The notes under the pieces were generated by a model. That model was not told the origin of the DNA and ran no database searches. It was given only the letters and a program-made list of their open reading frames with translations. This document shows positions 17,697 to 25,695 of a stretch of 56,940 nt of DNA, piece by piece. The DNA is taken from contig SULG01000013.1 of assembly GCA_005524015.1 (NCBI GenBank), forward strand, positions 1 through 56,940. Direction: 5' to 3'. The translations under genes and the position numbers were made by a program. Each line of letters opens with the position of its first letter. Position 1 is the first letter of the stretch. The DNA comes from Candidatus Jettenia ecosi. GTDB lineage: Bacteria; Planctomycetota; Brocadiia; Brocadiales; Brocadiaceae.

Positions 17697-19171
17697 TGGA
17701 AATTTTAGGGCTATTACTGGTACCGATAATAACTGCCGGTATATGCGTGTTCATTACAAAGCATAGCATATCAAAATATGTGAGTATTGCCGGTAGTTTT
17801 ATCACACTCATATACAATCTCATACTGAATTGCGCTATTTATAGTAATCAAACATTGGAAGGATTCCACGGTTTCTTCTATCTTGATTCTTTAAGTATTC
17901 TTAGTACCCAGATTGTTACTCTTGTTGGTTTTGCTGCTGCTTTATACTCAGCTGGTTACATGGAAGCAGAGCTTCGTGAGGGTGAGTTTCCTGAAAAGAG
18001 ATTACGGTGGTATTACTTCCTTTTTCATATGTTTATCTTTACCATGTTATTAGTGTGTGTAACTAATAATTTGGGAATTATGTGGGTAGCAATTGAAGCC
18101 ACGACGCTTTCTACTACCTTTTTAGTAGGTTTTTACAATAAAAAATCTCATCAAGAGGCAGCCTGGAAATATATTATCATTTGTACGGTAGGAATTACCC
18201 TGGCATTGTTTGGTGTTATATTGACTTTTCATTCTGCAAAAGGTGCTCTTGGTGAGATTGGTTATGCGCTAAACTGGTCAAATTTACTAAAGGTTGCAGA
18301 TGGATTCGAGCCTCATCTCATGAAACTAGCCTTCATTTTTATATTAGTTGGATATGGTACTAAGGCAGGTCTGGCCCCTATGCATACCTGGTTACCGGAT
18401 GCACATAGTCAGGCGCCTTCGCCGATTAGTGCTTTATTTTCAGGTGTTTTACTCAATTGTTCGATGTATGGTATTATACGCTATCACATACTTACCTCTA
18501 AGTGTGTTGGACCTGCTTACTCTGGTACACTTCTCATGGTATTTGGCCTTATTTCTGTTGTTGTGTCAATACCTTTTATTATTATACAAAAGGATTATAA
18601 GCGTTTACTTGCTTTTAGCAGCATAGAGCATATAGGTATTATTGCACTTGGTTTTGGCTTCGGAGGTATGTACGGTGTCTATGGTGCAGAGTTGCATGCC
18701 TTTAACCATGCAATAGTAAAATCTCTTTTATTTTTCTGTGCCGGTAATTTATTCTTAAAATATAAGACAAGGGATATGGGAAATATTATGGGGGCTATGA
18801 AAACTATTCCTGTTACCAGTGTTATGTTGGTTATCGGGGTCTTTGCTATTACAGGCATACCTCCATTTAATATCTTTACGAGTGAGTTTATGGTCCTGGC
18901 AGATGGCTTTTCAAGTGGAAATTTATTATCAATAGTGTTCAGCGCAATACTTTTAGTAAGTATTATTCTTATTTTCATTGGCTTTATCTATAATATGTTT
19001 AAGATGATTTTCGGTGTACCTGCGGTAACCGCTAAGCAAGGCGAGGCAAATAAATTTACTGTTGCGGCAATGTCATTTTTGCTGTTTTTTATATTGGTAG
19101 TAAGCCTGTATATACCGCCTCTTTTGAGTAAAATACTTCGTAATATATATGATATTGTAAGGAATGTGTAA
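17696..19171 (+). CDS. hyfF: Hydrogenase-4 component F-like ion-pumping subunit
   Basis: A 491-residue antiporter-like subunit, second NuoL/M/N-type protein of the complex. It has MWVAIEATTLSTTFLVGFYNK (key Glu) and YGTKAGLAPMHTWLPDAHSQAPSPISALFSG (key Lys and discontinuous helix). Two such subunits (HyfB and HyfF) plus HyfE imply a membrane arm larger than that of formate hydrogenlyase-1 (Hyc), which has only one. HyfD is not present. It starts on the last base of the hyfE stop, and its own stop shares a base with the hyfG start. Confidence 0.9.
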   Translation: MEILGLLLVPIITAGICVFITKHSISKYVSIAGSFITLIYNLILNCAIYSNQTLEGFHGFFYLDSLSILSTQIVTLVGFAAALYSAGYMEAELREGEFPEKRLRWYYFLFHMFIFTMLLVCVTNNLGIMWVAIEATTLSTTFLVGFYNKKSHQEAAWKYIIICTVGITLALFGVILTFHSAKGALGEIGYALNWSNLLKVADGFEPHLMKLAFIFILVGYGTKAGLAPMHTWLPDAHSQAPSPISALFSGVLLNCSMYGIIRYHILTSKCVGPAYSGTLLMVFGLISVVVSIPFIIIQKDYKRLLAFSSIEHIGIIALGFGFGGMYGVYGAELHAFNHAIVKSLLFFCAGNLFLKYKTRDMGNIMGAMKTIPVTSVMLVIGVFAITGIPPFNIFTSEFMVLADGFSSGNLLSIVFSAILLVSIILIFIGFIYNMFKMIFGVPAVTAKQGEANKFTVAAMSFLLFFILVVSLYIPPLLSKILRNIYDIVRNV

Positions 19172-20763
19172 TGGGTACCAGCAGGCAAGATTATCTCGAT
19201 ACGTTAACGAGCCGATTCTATGGTACTGTTACCATTACAAAAAGTTTTTTGGAAAATGAAATCTATATTTCCACGAGTAAAGAAAAGCTCATAGATATAT
19301 GCAGTTATATCAACAGCACATTCCAGGCATCTCTTTCAGCCATGATTTGCAACGATGAGAGAAGTCTGAACAAATATTTTAAAATTTACTATGTTTTCTC
19401 TTTACCGGAAGAGGACACATTTTTAATTGTTAACATCCCTGTTAGTGAGCAAGAACCTGTATTTCCATCAATTACTCCGAAAATTCCTGCAGCTCATTGG
19501 TACGAGCGCGAGATTAAGGACATGTTCGGGCTTGAGCCTGTAGGCCATCCAGACCCCTATACGCTGGTATTACATGGCAACTTCCCCGATAATACGTATC
19601 CTTTACGAAAAGATTTTGATGTCCAAACACGCCTGCCCCATCTTGAGTCTAAGCTGCCATTTAAAAGAGTAGAGGGGGAAGGTGTCTTTGAAATACCGGT
19701 AGGCCCTATTCATGCCGGAATTATTGAACCGGGACATTTTCGGTTTAGCGCTGTGGGTGATAGTATCCTGTATTTAGATGCAAAGCTCTTTTATACACAT
19801 AAGGGCACGGAGAAAATTTTTGAGACTATGCCGTATACAAAGGCCCTGTTTCTTGCGGAGAGAATTTGTGGTGTTTGTGCAGCATCTCACGCAACGGGTT
19901 ATTGTCAGGCTATTGAGAAGGTAGCAGGGGTTGGGATACCACCGCGGGCCAAGTTTATCAGGACTATACTTCTGGAATTGGAAAGGCTTTATAACCATAT
20001 AGGGGATATTGGTAATATCTGTGCTGGCGCAGCTTTTCATCTGGGTAGCGCACACGGGTTCAGGATTCGTGAGTATTTACAGCTGCTCAATGAAACGATA
20101 ACGGGTAATCGGTACCTCAGAGGGATGATTACTATTGGTGGGGTAAGATTCGATATAAATAATGATCTAAAGAAATATATTGTAACCTTGCTTACCGATA
20201 TTAAGAAAGATTTCAAAGAGCTTACCGATATCATGTTTGCATCTTCTTCTCTTATGGACAGGCTTGAGACCACAGGAAGGCTTCCTGCTGAAACTGCCAG
20301 AGGACTTGGAGTTGTTGGAGTTGCTGCGCGGGCTTCCGGAATAGGCAGAGATGCTCGGGTTAATCATCCTTATGCTGCGTATCGTGAGGTTGATTTTGAT
20401 GTCCCCGTTTTTTATAACGATGGGGATGTGTATGCGAGGGTAAGAGTAAGAGTTGATGAGGTTTATCAATCTATATACATTATTGAACAATGTTTTGATA
20501 AAATGTCAGAAGGTTCTATAAAAACTTCCGTTAAGGAGCTTCCGCCATACAGACAAGCTTTAAGTTATGTGGAATCGCCTCGAGGTGAAAATATATATTG
20601 GATTATGACAGCCCCAGACAATAGGTTATTCAGATATAAAGTGCGTTCGCCCTCTTTTTGTAACTGGCCGGCAATTCCTTATACCATTCCGGGGAACATT
20701 GTTCCGGATTTCCCTTTAATTAATAAAAGTTTTGAATTATGTTATTCTTGTACTGACTTGTAA
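19171..20763 (+). CDS. hyfG: Group 4 [NiFe] hydrogenase large subunit (HyfG/HycE type)
   Basis: A 530-residue fusion of a NuoC-like 30-kDa domain (residues 1 to about 155, with HWYEREIKDMFGLEPVGHPD) and the NuoD-like catalytic domain. Both Ni-binding Cys pairs are present: C233-x2-C236 in ERICGVCAASHATGYC, and C524-x2-C527 in ELCYSCTDL at the extreme C-terminus. So it is a true [NiFe] hydrogenase subunit and not a complex I relative. The protein stops three residues after the last nickel Cys (counting that Cys as first), so it lacks the C-terminal tail that maturation proteases remove. In HycE the motif reads DPCYSCTDR. No hyp maturation genes are in the window. Confidence 0.93.
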   Translation: MGTSRQDYLDTLTSRFYGTVTITKSFLENEIYISTSKEKLIDICSYINSTFQASLSAMICNDERSLNKYFKIYYVFSLPEEDTFLIVNIPVSEQEPVFPSITPKIPAAHWYEREIKDMFGLEPVGHPDPYTLVLHGNFPDNTYPLRKDFDVQTRLPHLESKLPFKRVEGEGVFEIPVGPIHAGIIEPGHFRFSAVGDSILYLDAKLFYTHKGTEKIFETMPYTKALFLAERICGVCAASHATGYCQAIEKVAGVGIPPRAKFIRTILLELERLYNHIGDIGNICAGAAFHLGSAHGFRIREYLQLLNETITGNRYLRGMITIGGVRFDINNDLKKYIVTLLTDIKKDFKELTDIMFASSSLMDRLETTGRLPAETARGLGVVGVAARASGIGRDARVNHPYAAYREVDFDVPVFYNDGDVYARVRVRVDEVYQSIYIIEQCFDKMSEGSIKTSVKELPPYRQALSYVESPRGENIYWIMTAPDNRLFRYKVRSPSFCNWPAIPYTIPGNIVPDFPLINKSFELCYSCTDL

Positions 20764-20868
20764 ACGAGACTGTTAATCTACGAGATTTTGTATGTTATGA
20801 TAAAATACTTTAAAATATCGTGATTTTATTCGGAATTTTCGCTTTTAGTGTATTTCTTGGACTAAAAA

Positions 20869-21660
20869 ATGTTTACAAAATTTCAGAAAAGTTTCCAGAC
20901 AGGCGTAGTTACTTCTTCCTATCCATACGAAAAAGAGCCAGCTCCTTTTCGTTTTCGGGGAAGGATTGAAATAGATAATGAGCGGTGCAAGCAATGCAAT
21001 ATCTGCGTAGATGTTTGTCCTACAGGCGCATATACCTGGATAGAACAAGATGGTAAACGGTATCTGCAGCTCTCCCATGCAAAATGTGTTTTTTGTGGAA
21101 TTTGTGAAGAGATGTGCTCCTATAAGGCTATTGCGATTACCAACAGTTTTGAGTTAGCGGCGACCCATAAGGAAGATCTTCTCACGAAGGCAGGCTTTGA
21201 TACAAAAGAATCGGTGGAAGCGCTTGGGAAAAAACTTAATGAAAAGATCTTTTCTGTATTCAAACGCTCATTGCATGTCAGGGAAGTGGATGCAGGCTCA
21301 TGTAACGGATGCGAATGGGAGTTTGTTGCATTATATAACAGTCCAGTTCATGATTTACAGAGATTTGGCATCGATGTAGTTGCTTCTCCGCGCCATGCTG
21401 ATTGTTTACTGGTAACAGGCCCCCCTACGAGAAATCTGGAAACTGCTCTCATAAAAACGTATCATGCTACGCCAGAACCAAAGATGGTTATTGCCTTGGG
21501 CGCCTGTGCGGGCAGTGGGGGTATTTTTAGTAATTGTTATGCCACAAAAAATGGAATTGATAACGTTATCCCTGTAGATATTTATATTCCTGGTTGTCCA
21601 CCCAGACCACAGGCAATTATCTATGGATTCTTGCTTGCATTGGATAGGGTACGTAAATAG
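20869..21660 (+). CDS. Fused 8Fe ferredoxin and [NiFe] hydrogenase small subunit (HyfH+HyfI)
   Basis: 263 residues combining two proteins that are usually separate. Residues about 30-95 are a two-cluster ferredoxin (C40, C43, C46, C50 and C73, C76, C79, C83) like HycF/HyfH. Residues about 130-263 are a NuoB/HycG-type small subunit with the proximal-cluster ligands C145, C148 (GSCNGCEWE), C213 (GACAGSGG) and C243 (PGCPPRP). It would carry electrons from the Ni-Fe site to a soluble partner. It follows hyfG after 105 bases with no clear ribosome site. I give no symbol because it corresponds to two. Whether the donor/acceptor is ferredoxin or another protein is not shown by the sequence. Confidence 0.9.
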   Translation: MFTKFQKSFQTGVVTSSYPYEKEPAPFRFRGRIEIDNERCKQCNICVDVCPTGAYTWIEQDGKRYLQLSHAKCVFCGICEEMCSYKAIAITNSFELAATHKEDLLTKAGFDTKESVEALGKKLNEKIFSVFKRSLHVREVDAGSCNGCEWEFVALYNSPVHDLQRFGIDVVASPRHADCLLVTGPPTRNLETALIKTYHATPEPKMVIALGACAGSGGIFSNCYATKNGIDNVIPVDIYIPGCPPRPQAIIYGFLLALDRVRK

Positions 21661-21685
21661 TGAGGTGTTAGAAAGGTTACCATCT

Positions 21686-22936
21686 ATGATAAGTAATGAT
21701 ATTCTTTATGAAACAGCAATTAAGCAATTTGATACCGTAGCGGAGATACTCAATATAGAAGATGGAATAAGGGAACGCATGAGAAATCCAAAGCGTTCTC
21801 TTATTGTCTCGGTGCCTGTTAGAATGGATAATGGTAAAACGAAGGTATTTAAGGGCTATCGGGTGCAACATGATATTACCTTAGGTCCTTCTAAGGGTGG
21901 TATTCGATATCATCCGAATGTAGACCTCAAGGAGGTTTCTGCGCTTGCCATGTTAATGACATGGAAATGCGCGCTCATGCATATGCCGTATGGCGGGGCG
22001 AAAGGTGGTGTACAATGCAATCCTGAAGAAATGTCGCAAGACGAGCTGGAGCGCATGACACGCCGTTTTACTACGGAAATTGTTCAAATCATAGGGCCAG
22101 ATAAAGATATTCCTGCTCCCGACCTCTATACGAATGCGCAAACTATGGCATGGATGATGGATACTTACAGTATGCAGCAGGGTAACACAATTCCGGGTGT
22201 TGTTACCGGCAAGCCGTTACTCCTTGGCGGTTCACTGGGAAGGGCGGAGGGCACAGGCCGCGGAGTTGCCTATATGGTCATGGAGGCAGCAAGGGTGTTG
22301 TATAAGAACCTCCGTGGTTTGCGTGTTGCCATTCAAGGTTTGGGAAATGTTGGTTCTGTAGCTGCCAGGCTTCTAAATGATCAGGGCTGTACTATTGTAG
22401 CTGTGAGTGATATTAGTGGTGGAGTGTACAATCCTCAGGGTATTCTTCTTCCTTATCTCTTACATCATATTAAAGAAAACAAGCATGTCACTGGTTTGAT
22501 GGATACAGATGCTATGACAAACGAGGAACTTTTCGAGCTGGATTGCGATGTCATTGTGCCTGCTGCTATAGAAGGGCAAATTACCGAAAAGAATGCTGAT
22601 AAGATAAAGGCCAAGATTATCGTGGAAGGCGCCAATGGTCCGACAACACCTGAAGCTGATAAGATATTACAGGACAAAAAAGTATTCCTTGTACCCGATA
22701 TCCTTGCGAATGCCGGAGGGGTAACCGTATCGTATTTTGAATGGGTGCAAGATATTCAGTACTATTTCTGGAGTGAAGATGATATTCAAAAGAAATTGAA
22801 GGATGTTATGATAGGTGCATTCAACAGGATATTAGCACTTTCAAATAAAAAAGGCATTGATATGCGCACTGCCGCATTAATGCTCGGTATAGGCCGTGTA
22901 GCAGAAGCCAAAAAGATGCGCGGGTTATATCCGTAG
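21686..22936 (+). CDS. gdhA: Glutamate dehydrogenase (Glu/Leu/Phe/Val dehydrogenase family)
   Basis: Reversible oxidative deamination of glutamate to 2-oxoglutarate and ammonium. About 416 residues. The N-terminal substrate domain has LGPSKGGIRYHP and MPYGGAKGGVQ with the catalytic Lys, and the Rossmann domain has IQGLGNVGSVAARLL. ATG 21686 is chosen because GAAAGG lies about 10 bases upstream; the open frame begins earlier inside the hydrogenase gene but without support. It starts 25 bases after the hydrogenase small-subunit gene in the same direction, so it may be co-transcribed. Cofactor preference was not determined. An amino acid dehydrogenase of the same family is the main alternative. 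Confidence 0.9.
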   Translation: MISNDILYETAIKQFDTVAEILNIEDGIRERMRNPKRSLIVSVPVRMDNGKTKVFKGYRVQHDITLGPSKGGIRYHPNVDLKEVSALAMLMTWKCALMHMPYGGAKGGVQCNPEEMSQDELERMTRRFTTEIVQIIGPDKDIPAPDLYTNAQTMAWMMDTYSMQQGNTIPGVVTGKPLLLGGSLGRAEGTGRGVAYMVMEAARVLYKNLRGLRVAIQGLGNVGSVAARLLNDQGCTIVAVSDISGGVYNPQGILLPYLLHHIKENKHVTGLMDTDAMTNEELFELDCDVIVPAAIEGQITEKNADKIKAKIIVEGANGPTTPEADKILQDKKVFLVPDILANAGGVTVSYFEWVQDIQYYFWSEDDIQKKLKDVMIGAFNRILALSNKKGIDMRTAALMLGIGRVAEAKKMRGLYP

Positions 22937-23231
22937 GCAATAGTCAAAAGTTTTCATATGCAATTATTATTGCTGTTTAGCCGTTGAGGCACAAAGAATA
23001 AGTAACTGAAAAGTGGTTTTAATTCATGAGTTTCAATTTTTATTGATCAATCCGTAATTATCAATCCACAATCCGATTATGGATACCCATCTTAAGATTT
23101 AGAATTAATTCGGGAATCACACATCTAAAATCTGGAATTATAATTTTGTTGTTATTGATAAAAAATTCCTCTTGAGTAGGTATGTGGTGAAATGTGATAT
23201 TCTATTGTTCTGGTCTTAGGTCTGAATAGTT
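22937..23231. other. Gap between gdhA and the MFS gene
   Basis: 295 AT-rich bases, no gene. I see no convincing intrinsic terminator after gdhA. Confidence 0.45.
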
Positions 23232-24476
23232 GTGGACAAACAACAAGAAAAAACTGCTGTTAGAAAAAGCCTTAACCTTTCCATGAAAGATGGTGTTGCG
23301 TATGCTGCAACAATTGGATTTGGGGATAACTATATAAACCCTTTTGCTGTTGCTCTGGGCGCTAGCAATTTTCAAATTGGCTTGTTGAGTTCCTTTACCC
23401 AATTAATTTCTTCATTGGCACAGCTTAAGGTTGCCGATATTACCGAGCGGGTTGGAAGCAGGAAAAAAATGATTGTATTCTTTGTTTTTTTCCAGGCGCT
23501 AATATTACTCCCTATTGCATTCATACCATACCTGCCACAATTTACTCAAATCTATGTGCTTATTTGTTTCTACACCTTATATTTACTCTTTGCCTCTTTT
23601 GCTAATCCTGCCTGGGGGTCGCTTATGGCAAACCTCGTTCCTGGCAGAAAAAGAGGGGCATTTTTTAGTAAACGTGGAAGGCTTGTTGGCATTGTAACAG
23701 TAATCAGTGCGTTTTTGGCTGGTTATATTCTGCATCTCTTCAAAAAGGGGTCCTTAACAGGTTTTACCATCATATTTCTTATCGCTATGACTTCAAGATA
23801 CATCTCGTGTTATTTTCTGAGTAAGATGTACGAGCCACCCTTAGAGATAAAACAGGAGCACTATTTTTCATTGAAAGAATTTGTGCAAAGGTTAAATGTT
23901 GGAAATTTTGGGAAGTATGTAATTTTCCACAGTTCTTTTAATTTTTCGGTATTCATAGCTTCTCCATTCTTTCCGGTATTTATGCTTCGTGATCTTGGTT
24001 TCTCCTACATTACCTATACATTCATTACTACAATCGTTCCCCTTGCCAGTATTTTGGCTGTGAGTTACTGGGGCCGTCGTGCTGATGCATTCGGAAATCG
24101 AAAAATTATAAGAATATGCAGTCTGGTTGTATCTGTCCTGCCAGCCATGTGGATTTTTTCGAGAAATATATATTTTTTGATAGGTATTCAGACCCTGGCA
24201 GGCATATTCTGGGCTGGGTTCAATCTTTGTTCTTCTAATTTTATATATGATTCTGCAATCCCTGAAAAACGAACTCGCGTTATTTCCTACTTTAACACGT
24301 TTAATGGTCTTGCGGTTTGTGTTGGTACTCTTTTAGGTGGATTTCTCGCTACTCACATACCGCCTCTGTTTGGTCATCAATTACTGACACTCTTTGTTAT
24401 TTCATCCTGTTTAAGAATTATAGTATCTACAATCCTGTTAAGGCGAGTAAAAGAGATTAGAAAAATTGCTTATTAA
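23232..24476 (+). CDS. Major facilitator superfamily transporter
   Basis: 414 residues with about twelve hydrophobic segments and the loop-2 type motif DITERVGSRKKMIVFF after the second helix. The second half has a similar loop, GRRADAFGNRKIIRI. The substrate is unknown. GTG 23232 is used; ATG 23283 (MKDGVAYAA) is a later alternative. The next gene overlaps its stop by 11 bases, so the two transporters are probably made together. Confidence 0.8.
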   Translation: MDKQQEKTAVRKSLNLSMKDGVAYAATIGFGDNYINPFAVALGASNFQIGLLSSFTQLISSLAQLKVADITERVGSRKKMIVFFVFFQALILLPIAFIPYLPQFTQIYVLICFYTLYLLFASFANPAWGSLMANLVPGRKRGAFFSKRGRLVGIVTVISAFLAGYILHLFKKGSLTGFTIIFLIAMTSRYISCYFLSKMYEPPLEIKQEHYFSLKEFVQRLNVGNFGKYVIFHSSFNFSVFIASPFFPVFMLRDLGFSYITYTFITTIVPLASILAVSYWGRRADAFGNRKIIRICSLVVSVLPAMWIFSRNIYFLIGIQTLAGIFWAGFNLCSSNFIYDSAIPEKRTRVISYFNTFNGLAVCVGTLLGGFLATHIPPLFGHQLLTLFVISSCLRIIVSTILLRRVKEIRKIAY

Positions 24477-25695
24477 ATCGTTACTTATTTTTGCGCTTAC
24501 CTATAGTATCATCTCTGCCCAGAAGATGAAATGGCATACGCTGGACAGACCTTCGGGCGCATTGCTCGGTGCTGTATTGATGGTATTAACTGGTGTGTTA
24601 ACATTGGATGAGGCATATCGGGCTATCGATTTCAATACTATTTTGCTCTTACTTGGCATGATGCTGCTTATTGCCTATCTTAAGATGGCTAATTGTTTGG
24701 ATTATCTTTCTTATTTGCTGGTTACTCATGCGAGAAATTCTTTCCTTTTGCTCTGTTTCGTATCCTTTTCCAGCGGTATTCTATCCGCTCTCTTTGTCAA
24801 TGATACTATTTGTTTGATGTTTACTCCTCTTTTGGTCCTTGCTTTACATCAAATAAGGCTTAATCCCATTCCCTACCTCATAGCGCTGGCTACTTCATCT
24901 AACATTGGAAGTGTGGTTACTCTGACCGGTAACCCGCAAAATATGTTAATAGGTGTTTTTTCGCATATACCTTATGGAGCGTTTACCTTACATCTTCTGC
25001 CTATAGGGATAGTAAGCCTTATTGCTAATGTGCTGATCATTTATGCAGTATTCAGAAAGGATATTAACTTTAAAAAATTGGATTCGATTGTACTGGTAAA
25101 GCCCGAACTTGATGTAAGACTTACCATACATTCTCTCCTGGCGCTTTTCTTTATCTTTTTAGGGTTCATTTTTACCGGTAACCTTCCCCTTTCTGCAATA
25201 ACGGGCGGACTCGCCTTAATTGTCCTGTCAAGGATGAAACCTCAACACGCCATGGAAAAGGTTGATTGGACGTTATTATTATTTTTCTGTGGATTGTTTA
25301 TTGTTATAGGTGGTATTAACAAGGCTGGCCTTTTAGCGCTGACACACAATGCCGTTACACCTTATCTGGGAGATACAGTATCGGGTCAAATCGTTCACTT
25401 CAGTATTTTCTCAATCGTTGCTTCCAACCTTGTGTCAAATGTGCCTTTTGTATTATTATCAGCAACGTGGATTGATAAGCTTATTGACCCAAAGAGTATG
25501 TGGTATGTACTGGCCATGAGCAGTACCTTTGCCGGTAATTTAACGATAGTCGGCTCTGTGGCTAATATGATTGTCTTAGAGCTCTCGAAGGAATATGTTC
25601 ATATCGGATTTTGGGATTTTTTCAAGGTAGGATTTATAACTACCGTAACTTCTGCTGGTATTGGGATATGTATTCTGATTTTATACTGCACATGA
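24466..25695 (+). CDS. ArsB/NhaD-type (ion transporter superfamily) membrane transporter
   Basis: 409 residues, about ten or eleven membrane segments. The signature TSSNIGSVVTLTGNPQNMLIG is that of the ArsB/NhaD/SLC13 ion transporter superfamily, and the symmetric second copy (VASNLVSNVPFVLLSA with AGNLTIVGSVANMIV) is also clear. An inorganic anion or Na+/H+ exchange role is possible; no substrate can be read. It starts at TTG 24466 inside the end of the MFS gene. The last 56 bases overlap the end of the opposing radical SAM gene. Confidence 0.8.
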   Translation: MLIKSLLIFALTYSIISAQKMKWHTLDRPSGALLGAVLMVLTGVLTLDEAYRAIDFNTILLLLGMMLLIAYLKMANCLDYLSYLLVTHARNSFLLLCFVSFSSGILSALFVNDTICLMFTPLLVLALHQIRLNPIPYLIALATSSNIGSVVTLTGNPQNMLIGVFSHIPYGAFTLHLLPIGIVSLIANVLIIYAVFRKDINFKKLDSIVLVKPELDVRLTIHSLLALFFIFLGFIFTGNLPLSAITGGLALIVLSRMKPQHAMEKVDWTLLLFFCGLFIVIGGINKAGLLALTHNAVTPYLGDTVSGQIVHFSIFSIVASNLVSNVPFVLLSATWIDKLIDPKSMWYVLAMSSTFAGNLTIVGSVANMIVLELSKEYVHIGFWDFFKVGFITTVTSAGIGICILILYCT

